64,000 nucleotides of DNA from Sindora glabra. Its lineage: Eukaryota > Streptophyta > Magnoliopsida > Fabales > Fabaceae. A program made the translations under genes and the position numbers. A model generated the notes under the pieces. It was not told the DNA's origin and ran no database searches. It saw only the letters and a program-made list of their open reading frames with translations. This document shows, in pieces, positions 37,357 through 50,099 of the stretch. Position 1 is the stretch's first letter. Each line of letters opens with the position of its first letter. The stretch spans positions 5,027,001 to 5,091,000 of the forward strand of contig CM035236.1 in the NCBI GenBank assembly GCA_020226215.1. Reading direction: 5' to 3'.

Positions 37357-39011
37357 TGTTGGTGTGTGTCCTAGAACCAATCATATAGATGATTGAAGTT
37401 ATACATAATATATTATATTTTATTTTAGGTAATTTAATTATTATATTATATTTTTATAATTTTATTATTATTATGCGTAATTTATAACTTAATATAATAA
37501 TTATCCTTGGAATAACTTCGCTATTCCTAAAATGCCCCTAATCAAGTATTATTACGAAAAGAATAGTAATAATACATCGAAACTAGCATGTATAGTGACT
37601 GATGATTACGAATCATGGATATATGATATCAAGTCAATACATGAGTACATTGCTAGTGAACAATGTACTGGACTGACCCACTATGAGAATATTGCATAGA
37701 TAGATGTGTCATAAGTTATTCTCATATGATCACAAATACACATAAACCTTTAACCTGAAGTCACTACAGTTCCTTACATGAAGAATTACTTACTTTAATA
37801 TTGTCCTATGTCATCTTTAATCAGGATGACAAGTAGGACATTGATTGGGTGTGACATAAATTGTGCAGAGGGAAGTGAGTGATGTAGATGAGATTTTGTT
37901 ACTCTTGTATAAAAGAGAAATATCCTTGGGCCCCTTAATTGAGTGAGACTTAGAAATGCATGGCCATACTCAATTGAATTAATATGTGATATTAATCATT
38001 TATTTTAAATTTACTCAGTATCAAGAAATATAAATTGAACATTGACGAGGATGACACATTCCATGCCTCCAGTTCAATTTGGATATTATTACAAAAGGGT
38101 TATGATGCAAAACGTTGATCATGTGTTAGGTGGATGTCGAATCACAGACATTCTTACTACTTGAGTGGCAGTGATGTATTGCTAGATACCGCTTACTGTC
38201 TATGGCTCAGTAATGAGTCATTGTCAACGTAATAAGAACCTATAGGATCACACAAAAGGAGTAGGAATAAGACAATAATTAATTAGACTTTAATTATATT
38301 AATATCCAATTAATTGAACTTATTTTCGTGCATATATATATTATTAAGAATAATAAATTCACATAATATATATATATATATATTATGTGATATTATTTGA
38401 TATTAAAGTAATATCAAATAATTACATTATCAGATATTAGATAAATATATTATGAGATAATATTATTTTAATATTTGATAACTATATACAATTATCTAAT
38501 ATTAAGATATTTATATTATGAGATAATATTATCTAATGTTAGATAATTAATAGATAAGTCATATCTCTCCTCATTATCTCTAGGATAAGGATAAAATGAG
38601 TTGTTAAGTGTGATTAGAATTTTGGAAGCATTATCCTAGTAGGATTAGGATTGTAGCTTGCCTAAATTCTATAAAATGGGGCTTGAGGGCAGCACATTAA
38701 AAATATGCTCATAGACTTCCTAAAATCCTAAATCACTCAGAAAACATCAATAGTTCTTAGAGAGAGAAACGCATCCTAGCAGATTCGTGGAGGGTGAGAG
38801 GTCGTTGTTCACTCCGTGTGGATACCGTAGAAATGCTGTACCTTCCGGCCAGCATTTGATTCATCTGCTCTCAAGTTTTGATCAGTAGAAACACGAGTGT
38901 CCAATAGGTAAAATCATAATAATTGATTTATGCTTTTATGCATGGATCCTAGGTAGAATTCGGATCAAAATTTTAAATTTTTGCTGCATATGATAATCCG
39001 AATTCCTTACA
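37357..39011. mobile_element. Probable solo LTR (1.65 kb)
   Basis: The segment opens TGTTGGTGTG and closes TTCCTTACA, so it has the TG...CA ends of an LTR. Flanking pentamers are GTTAA (left) and GTTGA (right), 4 of 5 alike, compatible with an eroded target-site duplication. The internal texture, especially 38.6-39.0 kb with its G+C-richer leader-like stretch, resembles plant LTR R/U5 sequence. No primer-binding site follows, so it reads as a solo LTR. An AT palindromic zone lies at 38.33-38.56 kb. The family is not determined. Confidence 0.55.
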
Positions 39012-39049
39012 GTTGATCTATTTGCCATCAAACTAGAAGCAATTATGTC

Positions 39050-40320
39050 TCAAATAGTTGTTATCTCTTTAATTCTCATTTCTCCAATGCTTTCTTGTAA
39101 AGAATTAGCCATAGCATTCAGAAATATCCCAAGAAGTATAAAATCAAGATATTGATTTCTGAAAGCCAAGTCACCAAGTTTATTTCTTGTAATATAATTA
39201 TGTAATGCCAAAAATATATAAATAATTCTATTTTGATTCATTATTGAATATTTAGGCATTTTTTTATAATATTCTCCATTGAGTCTTAAAAATATTAAAA
39301 GCCATTTAAATACAACTTCTCAAAGATGAATAAACTCGATTAAAAATTTCTCATGATCCTTTTGGATTTGCATTATGAAATTCTGATTAATGATACATTG
39401 TCTTTAGGTATAGTACCAAATATCCTTGTCTATTTAAGTAGCTTTTTTCTATCAGGTAATATTTTTCTAAGTATATATAAGGGTCATATAATTAGAAAGA
39501 AATACTTCCTAAATTTCAAAGTCATACAAGAATTAAATCATTAAAAACACAAAAAAAATTACTTAATGGTGGTTTTGGAAAATATAGGAAAATATAGACT
39601 TAGATTACTAATTATATCAAGAAAAATATGTGCATAATGTGTTGATCCTTCCCATCTAATTAAAATGTAAGTAAATAGTAAATCAAAATCACATGTTGCT
39701 AAGACATTTGTGATTATTATCCTTTTTCTTCCTCTATATGCAGTTGATCCTCTTCAAGAACAGTTACTATTATATATGTTCCATCAATAGTTCTAATGCA
39801 ATCTTGATATGAAATTATATTTATAAGATGCTAAACATGTGTTTTTATGAAAAAGTAAAAAAACATAAATGAATACTCTATTACCTTAAAGTGTGGCATG
39901 TATCTAACATCACAGGTAATTTATGGAGGATTTTCCTTGAATTCAGAATCTTTTGGCTTGATTATATCTTTTAAAAGGTTATTTATGACATCCAAAATTT
40001 TTTAAAAAACTTTACTCATAGTTTCACTAGAATGTTAAAATCGCTCTTGTGCATTTTAGTTTGAGGAACCTTACTAAGGATATATATAAATAACCCTACT
40101 TTCTCTAAAATTAATATCCTATCCGAAGGCCTCAAACTATATTCGTTTTCTAAATCCATGCATAATTAGTGAAATGTATTTTGGTTCATTCTAAATGTAT
40201 TGAAACACTATTTTTCATAGTCAGTTAATAACTCATTTATCCATATTTCTCTTGTTAAATAAGAAGTGTAGCATGGCTTCTTATGTATATGATTTAAATA
40301 ATAAACGCATAGATATCCCC
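39050..40320 (-). pseudogene. PIF/Harbinger transposase, decayed
   Basis: Minus-strand translation across frames gives Harbinger landmarks in order: HKKPCYTSYLTREIWINELL (~40.3-40.2 kb), LENEYSLRPSDRILILEKVG, LFIYILSKV, VKFFKKF, IIKPKDSEFK-like text (~39.96), TIDGTYI with the first catalytic Asp (~39.78), RGRKRIII and LATCDFDLLFTYIL, RWEGSTHY (~39.63), and MPKYSIMNQNRIIYIFLALH with NYI (39259 down), the C-terminal motif. Frameshifts and in-frame stops are frequent. The second catalytic Asp, normally in a WxGSxHDSR context, is Tyr here (TAT in place of GAT). The probable solo LTR abuts the C-terminal end. Confidence 0.85.
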
Positions 40321-40464
40321 CTGCACATACTACTAAGTCCCAAAACTCATTGTCATTTTTAAGAATTTGATAAAGAAGTTCCTTATTTTGTAGAAGTTAC
40401 ATAATTTGCATACCATGATTATCTATTCCTACAAATTAACTAGTAAAATATTATTTTTAAATAA

Positions 40465-40802
40465 ACTAACCTAATTTTGTTATGAAAATTTCACAACTTA
40501 TAATGTCCAAACTTTAAGATATATAGAATAAAGATAATAAAATAACTATCAAGTAATTGATATTACTTAATAATAAGTATCATACTTTCCCACAATATTT
40601 AAAATATTCAACAATTAGAAAACTAACATTAGCACTAACCTAAGTTTCTTATGAAAATTTCATAACTTATAAGGTCCAAACTTTAGGATATATAGAATAA
40701 AGATAATAAAATTACTACTATGTAATTAGTATTACTTAATAATAAGTATCATATATTCCCTTAATGTTTAAAATATCCAACAATTAGAAAATCAACACTA
40801 GC
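40465..40802. repeat. Two-copy 169-bp tandem duplication
   Basis: ACTAACCTAA at 40465 recurs at 40634, and the following ~165 bp stays in step (shared TATATAGAATAAAGATAATA and ACTTAATAATAAGTATCATA). It lies between the Harbinger transposase and Myb/SANT pseudogenes. Confidence 0.88.
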
Positions 40803-41192
40803 ACTCACCGGGGATGTTTAAAATATATGCATGAAAACATAAATCAATAAGTTTGAATAGAGTTTCCACTCAATCAAAGCAAGTAATTAGAATTCAACTT
40901 AATAAGAAATCATGAAATGCTTTAATTCCTTCTAATTAGAATTTAACTTAGCAAGAAATTATGAAACTATCACTCCAAATAATAAAAAATTGATAAATAG
41001 TAAATTTTATCCATAAATGTTTAAACAACTACAAAGTTTAAGCTATAAAGGTTACTTCAAAAATAGGCCCCAACAAAAATAACCATTCTAAGTATCCATA
41101 AATATTTAGAATAATAACTTAAATAGTTCAAATATACATATTTATAAATGTCTAGAATAACAACTAAACATGGAAATGCCTAGGATGAAGTC

Positions 41193-42352
41193 CTAGTGCT
41201 TTTTTTGCTCCTTGTACATAAACTTTATCCATTCAACAATTGCCATGTCACTTGGTAAACCAAATAGAATTATCCTGTTTTATGAATATTTAATCAGTAT
41301 GCAAGCAAAGCTAAATTTAGAGGTATCAAGATTTAATTTAAGTAAAGCATAGATCTTTGCCAAAGCATTTGTACGACTATACTTTAAAGTATTCATGACA
41401 CTATACTAAGATATTTTCATAAAATTAAAAAAGTTTATCATAGTGGTATTTCTCTTTTTAATGGTTTCAAATAAAGCATTAAACTTTTCACACATTTGCA
41501 ATTGCTCTTCCTTTTTTAAGTAGAAGTGATCCTTGCACTTTTGTAATTTTCTGAACTATCACTTTCTAACACCTTTTTGTTATTTCTTCTTCTTTCATCC
41601 CTTTCATTTTCTGTAGTTCTTAGGATAGGGTAGAATCTTTCTATATTTCTTCCTATGCATCTTCTACATAACAATTGTTAGAATCACTTGTCTCATCCAT
41701 ACTATCTTCATAGCTTAATGGTGTACCACAAGCATTATTAACATGAAGTGGAGAAGGAACATATAAGTTATCCATTTTTTTGCTCTTATGGTCAATCACC
41801 TTCAAATGTAAACTTAAAACTTTCTTCTATTGATGAACATCCAAAAAGTTGATCCATTTTATACTTAAGTTTAGAATCAATCCTTTCATCTCGAAATGTT
41901 TTAAATTTGTTATTTTCCTATAAAATAAGATATAAGTAACTAAGGCAAGCTTATTTATCTAATTTTTTTAGCATAAAAGTAAGGAAAATTAAAAAAAAAA
42001 CTAGAATTTTTAAATTTCACCACTCATTACTAGCATTAATTGTTCCTTTATTATGATTCCATTCTAATCCAGTCTCTCTCCTTTTTAGTTGTTTCCAAAG
42101 ATTCTATCTAGATCTCATCCAGTCGTACTTATTTTTTACTTTACTTTTTTCCTATGATAATTTGGTTCATTTCTGTAATTTCATCTTTACCTTTTTTCAT
42201 GGCAACCTTTGAGAGATTGTCGCATCACTTTTTTCTATTGCTTCTTTCCATTAATTGATTATATATATTTACAAAAATGTATAGTACTTCTTTCGATCAA
42301 TTAACTCTTCCTATGTCTTTCCCTCGTTAACTTTCTCCTCGGTTGAAGCCAT
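41193..42352 (-). pseudogene. Harbinger-associated Myb/SANT-like protein, decayed
   Basis: Minus-strand reading from the ATG at 42352 gives MASTEEKVNEGK; after frame changes comes the recognisable Myb/SANT-like block KYDWMRS, LWKQLKRRETGLEWNHNKGT and INASNEWW (~42.1-42.0 kb), then an acidic Ser-rich linker (SYEDSMDETSDSNN) and a C-terminal region down to a TAG at 41193. Harbinger elements encode such a DNA-binding partner beside the transposase; this one has the same orientation as the transposase remnant, 0.9 kb away, so both probably belong to one dead element. Multiple internal stops. Confidence 0.8.
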
Positions 42353-42719
42353 CTAAGCACTATGGAAAAGTTAAAATCTAAAAGATATATCATTACAAAA
42401 TTTACATAACAAAAAGTTACTATAATATTAAATTGAATAACTATATCTTTCTTTTTAGTTTTTTAGTCTAATAAAGGAAAAAAATTATTATTTACATTCT
42501 TGAAACCAGTAATTTTCAAAAAATTGTTAAGTTGAAGCCATCTAAGCACTATGAAAAAGTTAAAATCTAAAAGATATGTCATTACAAAATTTACATAACA
42601 AGAAGTTACTGCAATATTAAATTGAATAACTATATCTTTCTCTTTGGTTTTCTAGTCTAATAAAGGAAAAAAAATTATTATTTACATTCTTAAAACTAGT
42701 TATTTTCAAAAAATTGTTA
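42342..42719. repeat. Two-copy 189-bp tandem duplication over the Myb/SANT start
   Basis: GTTGAAGCCATCTAAGCACT occurs at 42342 and again at 42531; the next ~180 bp match with few differences. The unit contains the antisense of the MASTE start codon, so the ATG and 5' flank of the Myb/SANT-like gene are duplicated. Confidence 0.92.
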
Positions 42720-43629
42720 CTCATATTATATAAATAATAATGTCAACATTATAACAATTTCTTTCTTAATTCATTTTTTCTCCTATTAAATTAGACACCC
42801 TTAATATTACTAAATAAATTACCTGTATAATAACAAAGAAATTCAATGACACCTAATATTTTTTAAAAAGATTTTACTTTTCTTTTATATTGTGTGTTCA
42901 ATTCTGGTTTATTCTTGTATATTTAATCACAATGATCTAATTATTATTATTTTCAATCATATACTAATGCGTGAAGTATTTATATTGAAAAGTGGGGGTG
43001 GGGGATAACAACACTCAAACTATCTAGTTTTTTTTTTGCCATAAATAATTATAGGATGGATTACAATTAAAATCCTTGATATTTATCCTATAGTTATTTG
43101 ACTATTTGGTTTGTTTCCTGTAAATAACTAGATGTTTGAATATTTAATTTGTTTGCCTTAAATAACTATAAGGCAAATAACTATAGTAAGAATGTAAATA
43201 ACTAGCCTAAATTAGTCATTATAATCATAAGTCAAATTACAATTATCCTATATGCTATCTGGTTCGCAAGGAATAAAGCAATATTCAATTCTACCTAGAT
43301 AGATGCCAATTAAATGACTCAATTCATTAACAAATTAAGTATGGATTACATGCAAACATAAAAAAGTAATATTTGATAAGTGCGATTTTTGAAATCAGGT
43401 TGCAGAATAACTATAGATTTAGGGATCTACTATATGATACATTACAAATATTGAAATAGAATTGCTTCATTTTAACTTTTAAAGTGTTTGGGATAAATAA
43501 TTATCCCACAAGAAAGTTAGGCAATTAAGAAAGAGGCTGAAGCAGATCTTTACCATTCAGTTGTCAATTATCTCTCTCTGTGGTCTCAATCTTCTTCTTT
43601 TTCACTCATTGATTTTCTACTATTGCAAG
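42720..43629. other. AT-rich intergenic DNA, no gene
   Basis: No coding sequence or recognised element. The word AAATAACTA recurs several times at 43.08-43.2 kb. Confidence 0.45.
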
Positions 43630-44443
43630 GGATATTTTTATAAGTCATGCAGTAATTTATATCCCTTGAATAAAGAACTACAATTCTCACTAATGAGCAT
43701 GTGGTTGCTAATGATAATGCAATTGTTACCTGTATGATAAATTAAGCTAATATAATGCGCTTATCCCCGCATTTTAGGATTAACCATTGAAAAGTAGGCT
43801 TAAGTGATAACATAATATGCCTATCATTGCACATTAGGATCAACTACTAGAGGGTAGGCTAAATTTATAAACACTCTTTCCTTAAATGATTGTATCAAAT
43901 TATGTTTCAAACATTACAAACACAACAGAAATTGACAGACCTGCATTGCCAATACTATATTGAATAAATGCATGAAGCTAAATTAAAAGGGTATGGGCCA
44001 TAAGGACATTGGGATATCCAAAACTTGGATTAAACCACTATACGATATATCTAAGTTAAGTGGCAAGTTTTGTTATATCAAAGTAAAAAAATCAATCATA
44101 CAATAGAATAAGTACAATAAGGAAAATTTTTACATGTAAGGGCATATTATTGATACAAGAAAATTTTTACAAGATACTAAGGATAATTTGTAAGTTGATT
44201 ATCTGGCTGATAATGGAAAATAACTCAAGCTACACTGAAGTTAAAATCTAAAACATAAGATGTAATGACATTACAATAAGAGCTCGACTAACAAAAGCCA
44301 TAGCTACAAAAATCTAGTACTTGTTGTAAAGGATATTTTTATGAGTCATGCAGTAGTTTATATCCCTTGAATAAAGAACTACAATTCTTGTTGATGAGCA
44401 TGCAATTACTAGTGAAAATGTAGCCGTTACTTGCATGATAAAG
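43630..44443. repeat. Pair of 113-bp direct repeats about 700 bp apart
   Basis: 43630-43742 and 44331-44443 share GAGTCATGCAGTA-type text, TTTATATCCCTTGAATAAAG and AACTACAATTCT, and end ATGATAAA. Between them, 43.75-43.87 kb holds a further two-copy ~55-60-bp repeat ending GTAGGCT. Confidence 0.8.
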
Positions 44444-45429
44444 TTTCCAACAATACCACTAAGTAGTTTGCCTAATTTTTCCTCAAAGAAAGATAAATAA
44501 CTTCATAAGCATAGATAGTATCCCAAAGGAGGAAATTAAGATAATGATAAAGTAATTATGCATCAGAGAAAAAACAAAGGTTAATTTGGGATTTAAGATC
44601 ATCATCAATAAGTCCTGATTAACGAAAGATAAGGAAAACAAAGAGAGAGAGAAACATGTAAATTGTGATTCGAAATGTGTCCTCTTCAAATCGCTCGAAG
44701 ATAAAAAAGAAGCAATGAAAATCCTTGATTGATTCACCTCTTGAAAAATTTTCCCATTAATTATAATGAAAAATGTAAAAGTAGTGATCGAAGATTAAAA
44801 ATTAATCTAAAAAGCAAAAGAATTAGAATTTGATTCAATCAACCCTACGATGAAAAACTATTCCTCATTTGTTTTTTATTTTTGTTAAATGAATCCTACC
44901 CTAAGCAAAAATAATCTTTAATGCCAAATCAATAAATAAAAAATAAAAACTAAAAAAATATTAATCCACCATCACATCTCGGTGTTTCAATGACATTGAC
45001 TTTATGCTTCCTTCCTCCGTCTTTAACTTTAACGCCCATCCAAGCAGTCCCTGTGAAAATGATTCTATCAAATAAAGAGTAAGTTTAGCAAAACATTAGT
45101 TGAAATTTGGTAAAAATAGAAAGTTTGGTAGTAGAGTGAAAGAAGGCAAAAACAAAGCTTAATAACAAAGAGGAAGAAAATTTTATAAGTGTAGTAGAGT
45201 GAAAAGCTTAAAAATGCTTCACCTATTTCACTTATTGACAGTTTCTCTGTAAACCTTAGAAATAAAGGAAAAAGAAAGGAAAAAGGAAGAGTAGGGCACC
45301 GGTTAAAGTATGTTTAGGGAGGATAATTTAAGAAATATAAAATTTCATTAAGGGTAATTTAGCCATTTTGTATATTTATAACATAACAATTGAAGTAAAA
45401 TATTGCAAGTTATGATGTCTTTTTGTTTA
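44444..45429. other. Intergenic DNA, no gene
   Basis: A minus-strand open frame of 84 codons (44483-44737) is hydrophobic but without similarity I recognise. Nothing else stands out. Confidence 0.4.
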
Positions 45430-45572
45430 AACTAATTCAAAGTTAGAAACTGTTTGGAACAACTGCTTACTAAACGATTAACTTAACTGATTCCACAAGT
45501 CAACTAACCAAATCTAGTCTAATTAACTAAAAGCCATATGATAAGTTATTTACCAAATAAGGCCTAAGAGGC
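45430..45572. mobile_element. hAT-type element terminus
   Basis: Read on the minus strand this begins TAGGCCTTATTTGGTAAATA, the hAT MITE terminal pattern, followed by the subterminal AGTTAATTAGAC and GGTTAGTTGACTTG repeats. The opposite end was not paired with confidence; the 36673 terminus is a possible partner, which would enclose the Harbinger remnants. Confidence 0.5.
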
Positions 45573-47450
45573 AAAAGGAAATTTGTGCAATTGAAAAGAA
45601 TAAGTAAGGCAAAAACCTTAGCTTGGTGCCTTTATAGCAAGGATCAAATGATATTGTTTTGAAACATAAATTAGTTAAAAAAATATTAAATTCTTAAATA
45701 AGTCGAGTATGAAGCCTAGTTGGATAAGGAATATAACACTCGAGCCTAACCATTTACACCTTTCTCAACCACATTTAAGCCTTTTTAAGGCCATTGCTTT
45801 TGAATCCAATTTGACCCATTCATTAAATAGTGGGTGGATCGAGTCAGTTTTCGTTGGGCCAAATAATTTTATCCCTTTAGATATATGTAGAGGACTTGAC
45901 AAATGTGAGCAATGTGAATCAACTTTGAGGTGGTGTGTTACCCTAATCACCTGACATTTGAAAGTTACTTTGGCTTCACATGTTGCCGAAGTTCAATGGT
46001 TATAAAAAGCCGCATGGATTGAATCAAAATCTTCCATTCCTAGGTTCAAAGTTTTTTTTCTTTGAAAAGATAAATAATAGAATTTGCTGATCAAAAGAAT
46101 TTAATTTTAGGGTACTTGTTTTAACTTTTAAAATAATAACATCTTGGAATATCCTTCTTGGGCTAATTTTGTACAAATGATTGTTTCAAATTTTGGAGTA
46201 ATATAATAATTCCATAAATGATTAACTTGAAATATATTTAAATAATTTCAATTTAATAATTTTAAAACTTTTTACGTCATTCTAAAATTTGGAATTTTAA
46301 AAATATTATAACATGCACCTTATTCTTGATAATAATTTATCATAATTTGTTCTATAATTTTTTTTGAATAAATTCTTATAAACATCAAAACTTTTTTCTA
46401 TAATAATAAGATTGATTGAACCACTCAACCTTATTCAAAAACATAAAATTAAGTTTGGAATGCAAAAGAAAAAGATTTTTTTTAAAGAATATTAAGTGCT
46501 AATTGGATGTAAGAAATTTATTTTAATCCATTCTTCTTTCAAGACTTGAGAACTTTCTAGACTAAATCTTTTTTTTAAATTTATTTTTTTATTCTTATAA
46601 AATATTTTATATCAATTTTATTCTTTTAAAATATTAATTTTTTAATTCTATTCTTAAAGGGATAAAAGTAAAAAATTTAACTTTTATTTAAATATTAATA
46701 AAAAATTAAATAATTTAATATTTTAAAAAATTAAAATAGAAAATAAATTTCATAATAGTTAAAAAAGGAGTTTATTCTCTTCCTCTCACTAAACACCATC
46801 AAAGGCTGTTATTTTATTATGTTTTTCTTGTCAAGCATATGATAAGAGGAAAAAGAAGACCATAGCTTAGTTATAGTGGGCCTTTCATGAACACTACAAG
46901 TTGGTTAGGATGAGAGAAGGGGTACGTTGACTATCAAGTAAGACAAATGAGGGTTTGGAATCCCTTGGCACTAAAAAAAAGGAAAAAAAATCATGTCGAT
47001 ATTCGTTTATTATAATTTATTGTAATGAAGTATTACATGTTTACTTTCTTTTATTTAAGTACATTCACAGTATGAAAATTTATTACAATACTTAAAAGAT
47101 AAAATGAAATATTTATAGAGCATTTTGAAAAGATTAAAAATACTGAAATAAAAACCTCTTTTATCACATATTAAAATTAAAAAATTTTAATTTTATAAAA
47201 ATAAAAAATAAAAAAGTAAATACTTATAAGAATTAAAATTGAAGAATTTTTAACTTTATAAAAATAAATTAATATAAATTTTAATTATAAATAAAATTAA
47301 TAAAAATTTAAATTTTAGGGATTAAAATAAATTTTTAGTTAAGATAAAAATAAAAATAAATAAAAATTTAGAGGTACAAAATCTCATATATAGTCACAAA
47401 ATAGTTTCTTTCCTTTGCTCATTTTTTTAAAAAATAATTATCATATATAA
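45573..47450. other. Intergenic DNA, no gene
   Basis: Overlapping opposite-strand ORFs at 45709-45954 arise from a G+C-richer patch and show no family motif. 46.5-47.4 kb is an extremely AT-rich tract. Confidence 0.45.
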
Positions 47451-49240
47451 ATTACTATTTTGTGTCCAAATAGTAATATACTCTTCTTTGAAAATTTTGT
47501 TAATGAGACTTGATTTATCTATTTATTTTAAATTTTTTATCGATAATATAGTTATTATCTGGATAGTAACATACTCTTCTTTAGTGATTTAGTTATTAAT
47601 AAAATTTGATTTATCCATTTATTTTAGATTTTTTATCGATGTTATTGTTTGAAGACTAAACAACAACACCTTTTTCTTTTACAGTTTAATTATTAATGAT
47701 AACTTAATTTATTCATTTATTTTAAACTTTTGATTGATATTACTATTTTAAAATTCAAACAATAACATGTTACTGTTTGGAGATGAAATAATAATACCCT
47801 TTTTTTTAGCAGTTTAGTTATTAATAAGACTTAATTTACCTATTTATTTTAGATTTTTTATCATGTGTTATTATTTATTGTTTGGAGATGAAATAATAAC
47901 ACTCTTTTCTTTAGCAGTTTGATTATTAATTAGAACTTAATTTATCTATTTATTTTATATTTTAGGTCGGTGCTACTATTTCGATATTACTGTTTAGAGA
48001 TAAAATAGTAATACCTTCTTCTTTAGGTAATTTAGTTGTTAATGATACTTTGATTTATCCATATATTCTAAGTTTTTAATCGATGTTACTATTTGAAGAT
48101 GAAATAGTAATACCCTCTTCTTTGACAGTTTAGATTATTGAATGAGACTTGATTTATTCATTTATTTTAGATTTTTTATTGATATTACTATTTAGAGAAA
48201 AAATAATAACACCATATTTTTTAGCACTTTGCATTGTTAATAAGACTTAATTTATCCTTTTATTTTGAATTTTTAGTCGATGTTATTGTTTGGAGATGAA
48301 ACAGTAATACTTTTTTCTTTGACAGTTTGATTGTTAATAAGATTTAATTTATTCCATTTATTTTTCTATTTTTAGTCGATATTATTATTTAGAGACAAAA
48401 GTAACACTCTCTTCTTTAGTAATTTAGGTTATTAATAAGACTTGATTTATCTATTTATTTTGAATTTTTGATCGATATTACTATTTGAAGATGAAATAGT
48501 AATATATTGTTATCTGGAGATAAAATAGTAATACCCTCTTCTTTAGGCTATTTGGTTATTAATGAGACTTAATTTATCTATTTATTTTTGAATTTTTTAT
48601 TCAATATTATTATTTAGAGATAAAATAATAACACCTTTTTATTTGACAGTTTGGTTGTGAATGAGACTTGATTTATTCATTTATTTTGAGTTTTTAGCTG
48701 ATGTTACTATTTTAAAACTAAATAGTAAAATGTTATAACATGTTACTGTCTGGAAGACTAAAATAGTAATACTCTTATTCAGCAGTTTGATTGTTAATAA
48801 AACTTAATTTATCCATTTATTTTAAGTTTTTGATCAATATTACTGTTTAGAGATGAAATGATAATATCCTCTTCTTTGGTAGTTTGATTGTTAATGAAAC
48901 TTGACTTATCTATTTGTTTTAATTTTTTAATTGATGTTACTATTTTAAAACTAAACAGTAACTATGTTACTATCTAGAAAATGAAATAGTAAAACCCTCT
49001 TCTTTAACAGTTTGGTTATAAATGATATTTGATTTATCCATTTATTTTAATTTTTTTGATCGATGTTATTGTTTGAAAATGAAATAGTAAAACCTTCTTC
49101 TTTCTTTGGTAATTTGATTATTAATGAGACTTTATTTATTTTAAATTTTTAGTCGATATTACTAGTTAAAGATGAAACAATAACATGTTACTATTTAGTT
49201 TATAAACAGTACTATATTATTCTTTGATAGTTTTGTTTGT
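47451..49240. repeat. Array of ~17 degenerate ~100-bp units with internal hairpins
   Basis: I counted 17 occurrences of a CTCTTCTTT-like core followed by an AGTTT(G/A)-type word, about 92-138 bp apart (near 47480, 47572, 47670, 47797, 47901, 48013, 48111, 48213, 48307, 48405, 48531, 48633, 48771, 48868, 48991, 49091 and 49215). Each unit continues GAGACTTGATTTATC, CATTTATTTTAGATTTTT, then a short inverted repeat TTACTATTT ... AAATAGTAA around a GAAGATG-like loop. Some units carry an extra ACATGTTACTGTTTGG segment, which explains the longer periods. No coding sequence. It ends 0.9 kb before the SUVH transcript begins. Confidence 0.9.
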
Positions 49241-50099
49241 TAAGAAAATTGTTATGGACACTACTGAACACTAAAAGAGTTGAGAAGCAAAAAGTTTAAT
49301 ATGAGATTTGAATGAATTTGAATTAATAAAAATGAGATTAAAATTAAAAAAATAACAAGAAAATGAAGTAAAATTTAAAAAAATTATTGAAAAATATCTT
49401 TTTTCATTAATTAGAGTGGGCAAAACAGATAATCAAACATAAAGTTATGGTCGTTCAGAATTTTCAATTCAAACTACATGTTTTGGCTAGGTGGACCCTG
49501 CCAAACTTAAATTTTCTTATTTTCTATAGAAAGATCATGGGAAGATGAATGAAAATGAGTGATTTTATGTAAAAATTGGTTAATTAATCAAAGAGTTATG
49601 CTCTTCCGAAATTTTTAATTCACAATCGCATCCTCATAATTAAAAAAAGAGTATTTTGAAAATATTATAGTAACAATTCATAAAACTGGTATTTTCTTTA
49701 AAATAAAAATTAGTGCTAACACATCTTTGAGAAGAAGTTCAAAAAATAGAATCACAATGCAATTTATAAAAAAATAAAAAAAGATAGGAATTGTTTAGAG
49801 GCGATTTTGGGATATTGGAAGTCACATATTCAATAAAATTCAGTAATAGTAATATTTACAATATTTTTAGTGAAAGTAATATTTTCTTACTAATTTATAA
49901 GCCAAAAATAATGACAAAATTAATTACTATATTAAATTTAGTCTTTCGAATTTAGTAGTTTTTGGTTTATGAGTTAAAGATTCAGTATCTCGTATTTTAA
50001 TCCGTTGGAATTTAGTATTTTATTCAATAAAAATATTTAAAAATATTTTTATTGAATAAACTTGTATAATAGGCAAAATAAAAAGAGAAATAATCAGCG
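49241..50099. other. Intergenic DNA upstream of the SUVH gene
   Basis: AT-rich without coding sequence; it would contain the SUVH promoter. A palindromic AAATATTTTTATTGAATAAA-type stretch lies near 50030-50060. No clear TATA or start site can be assigned. Confidence 0.4.

Noticed and set aside
45709..45954. Overlapping opposite-strand ORFs of 81 and 61 codons
   Set aside because: Mutual shadows in a G+C-richer patch; no motif, no splice context.
47451..49240. CRISPR-like array
   Set aside because: Units are degenerate with no unique spacers of constant length and the host is a plant; it is a satellite/minisatellite array.
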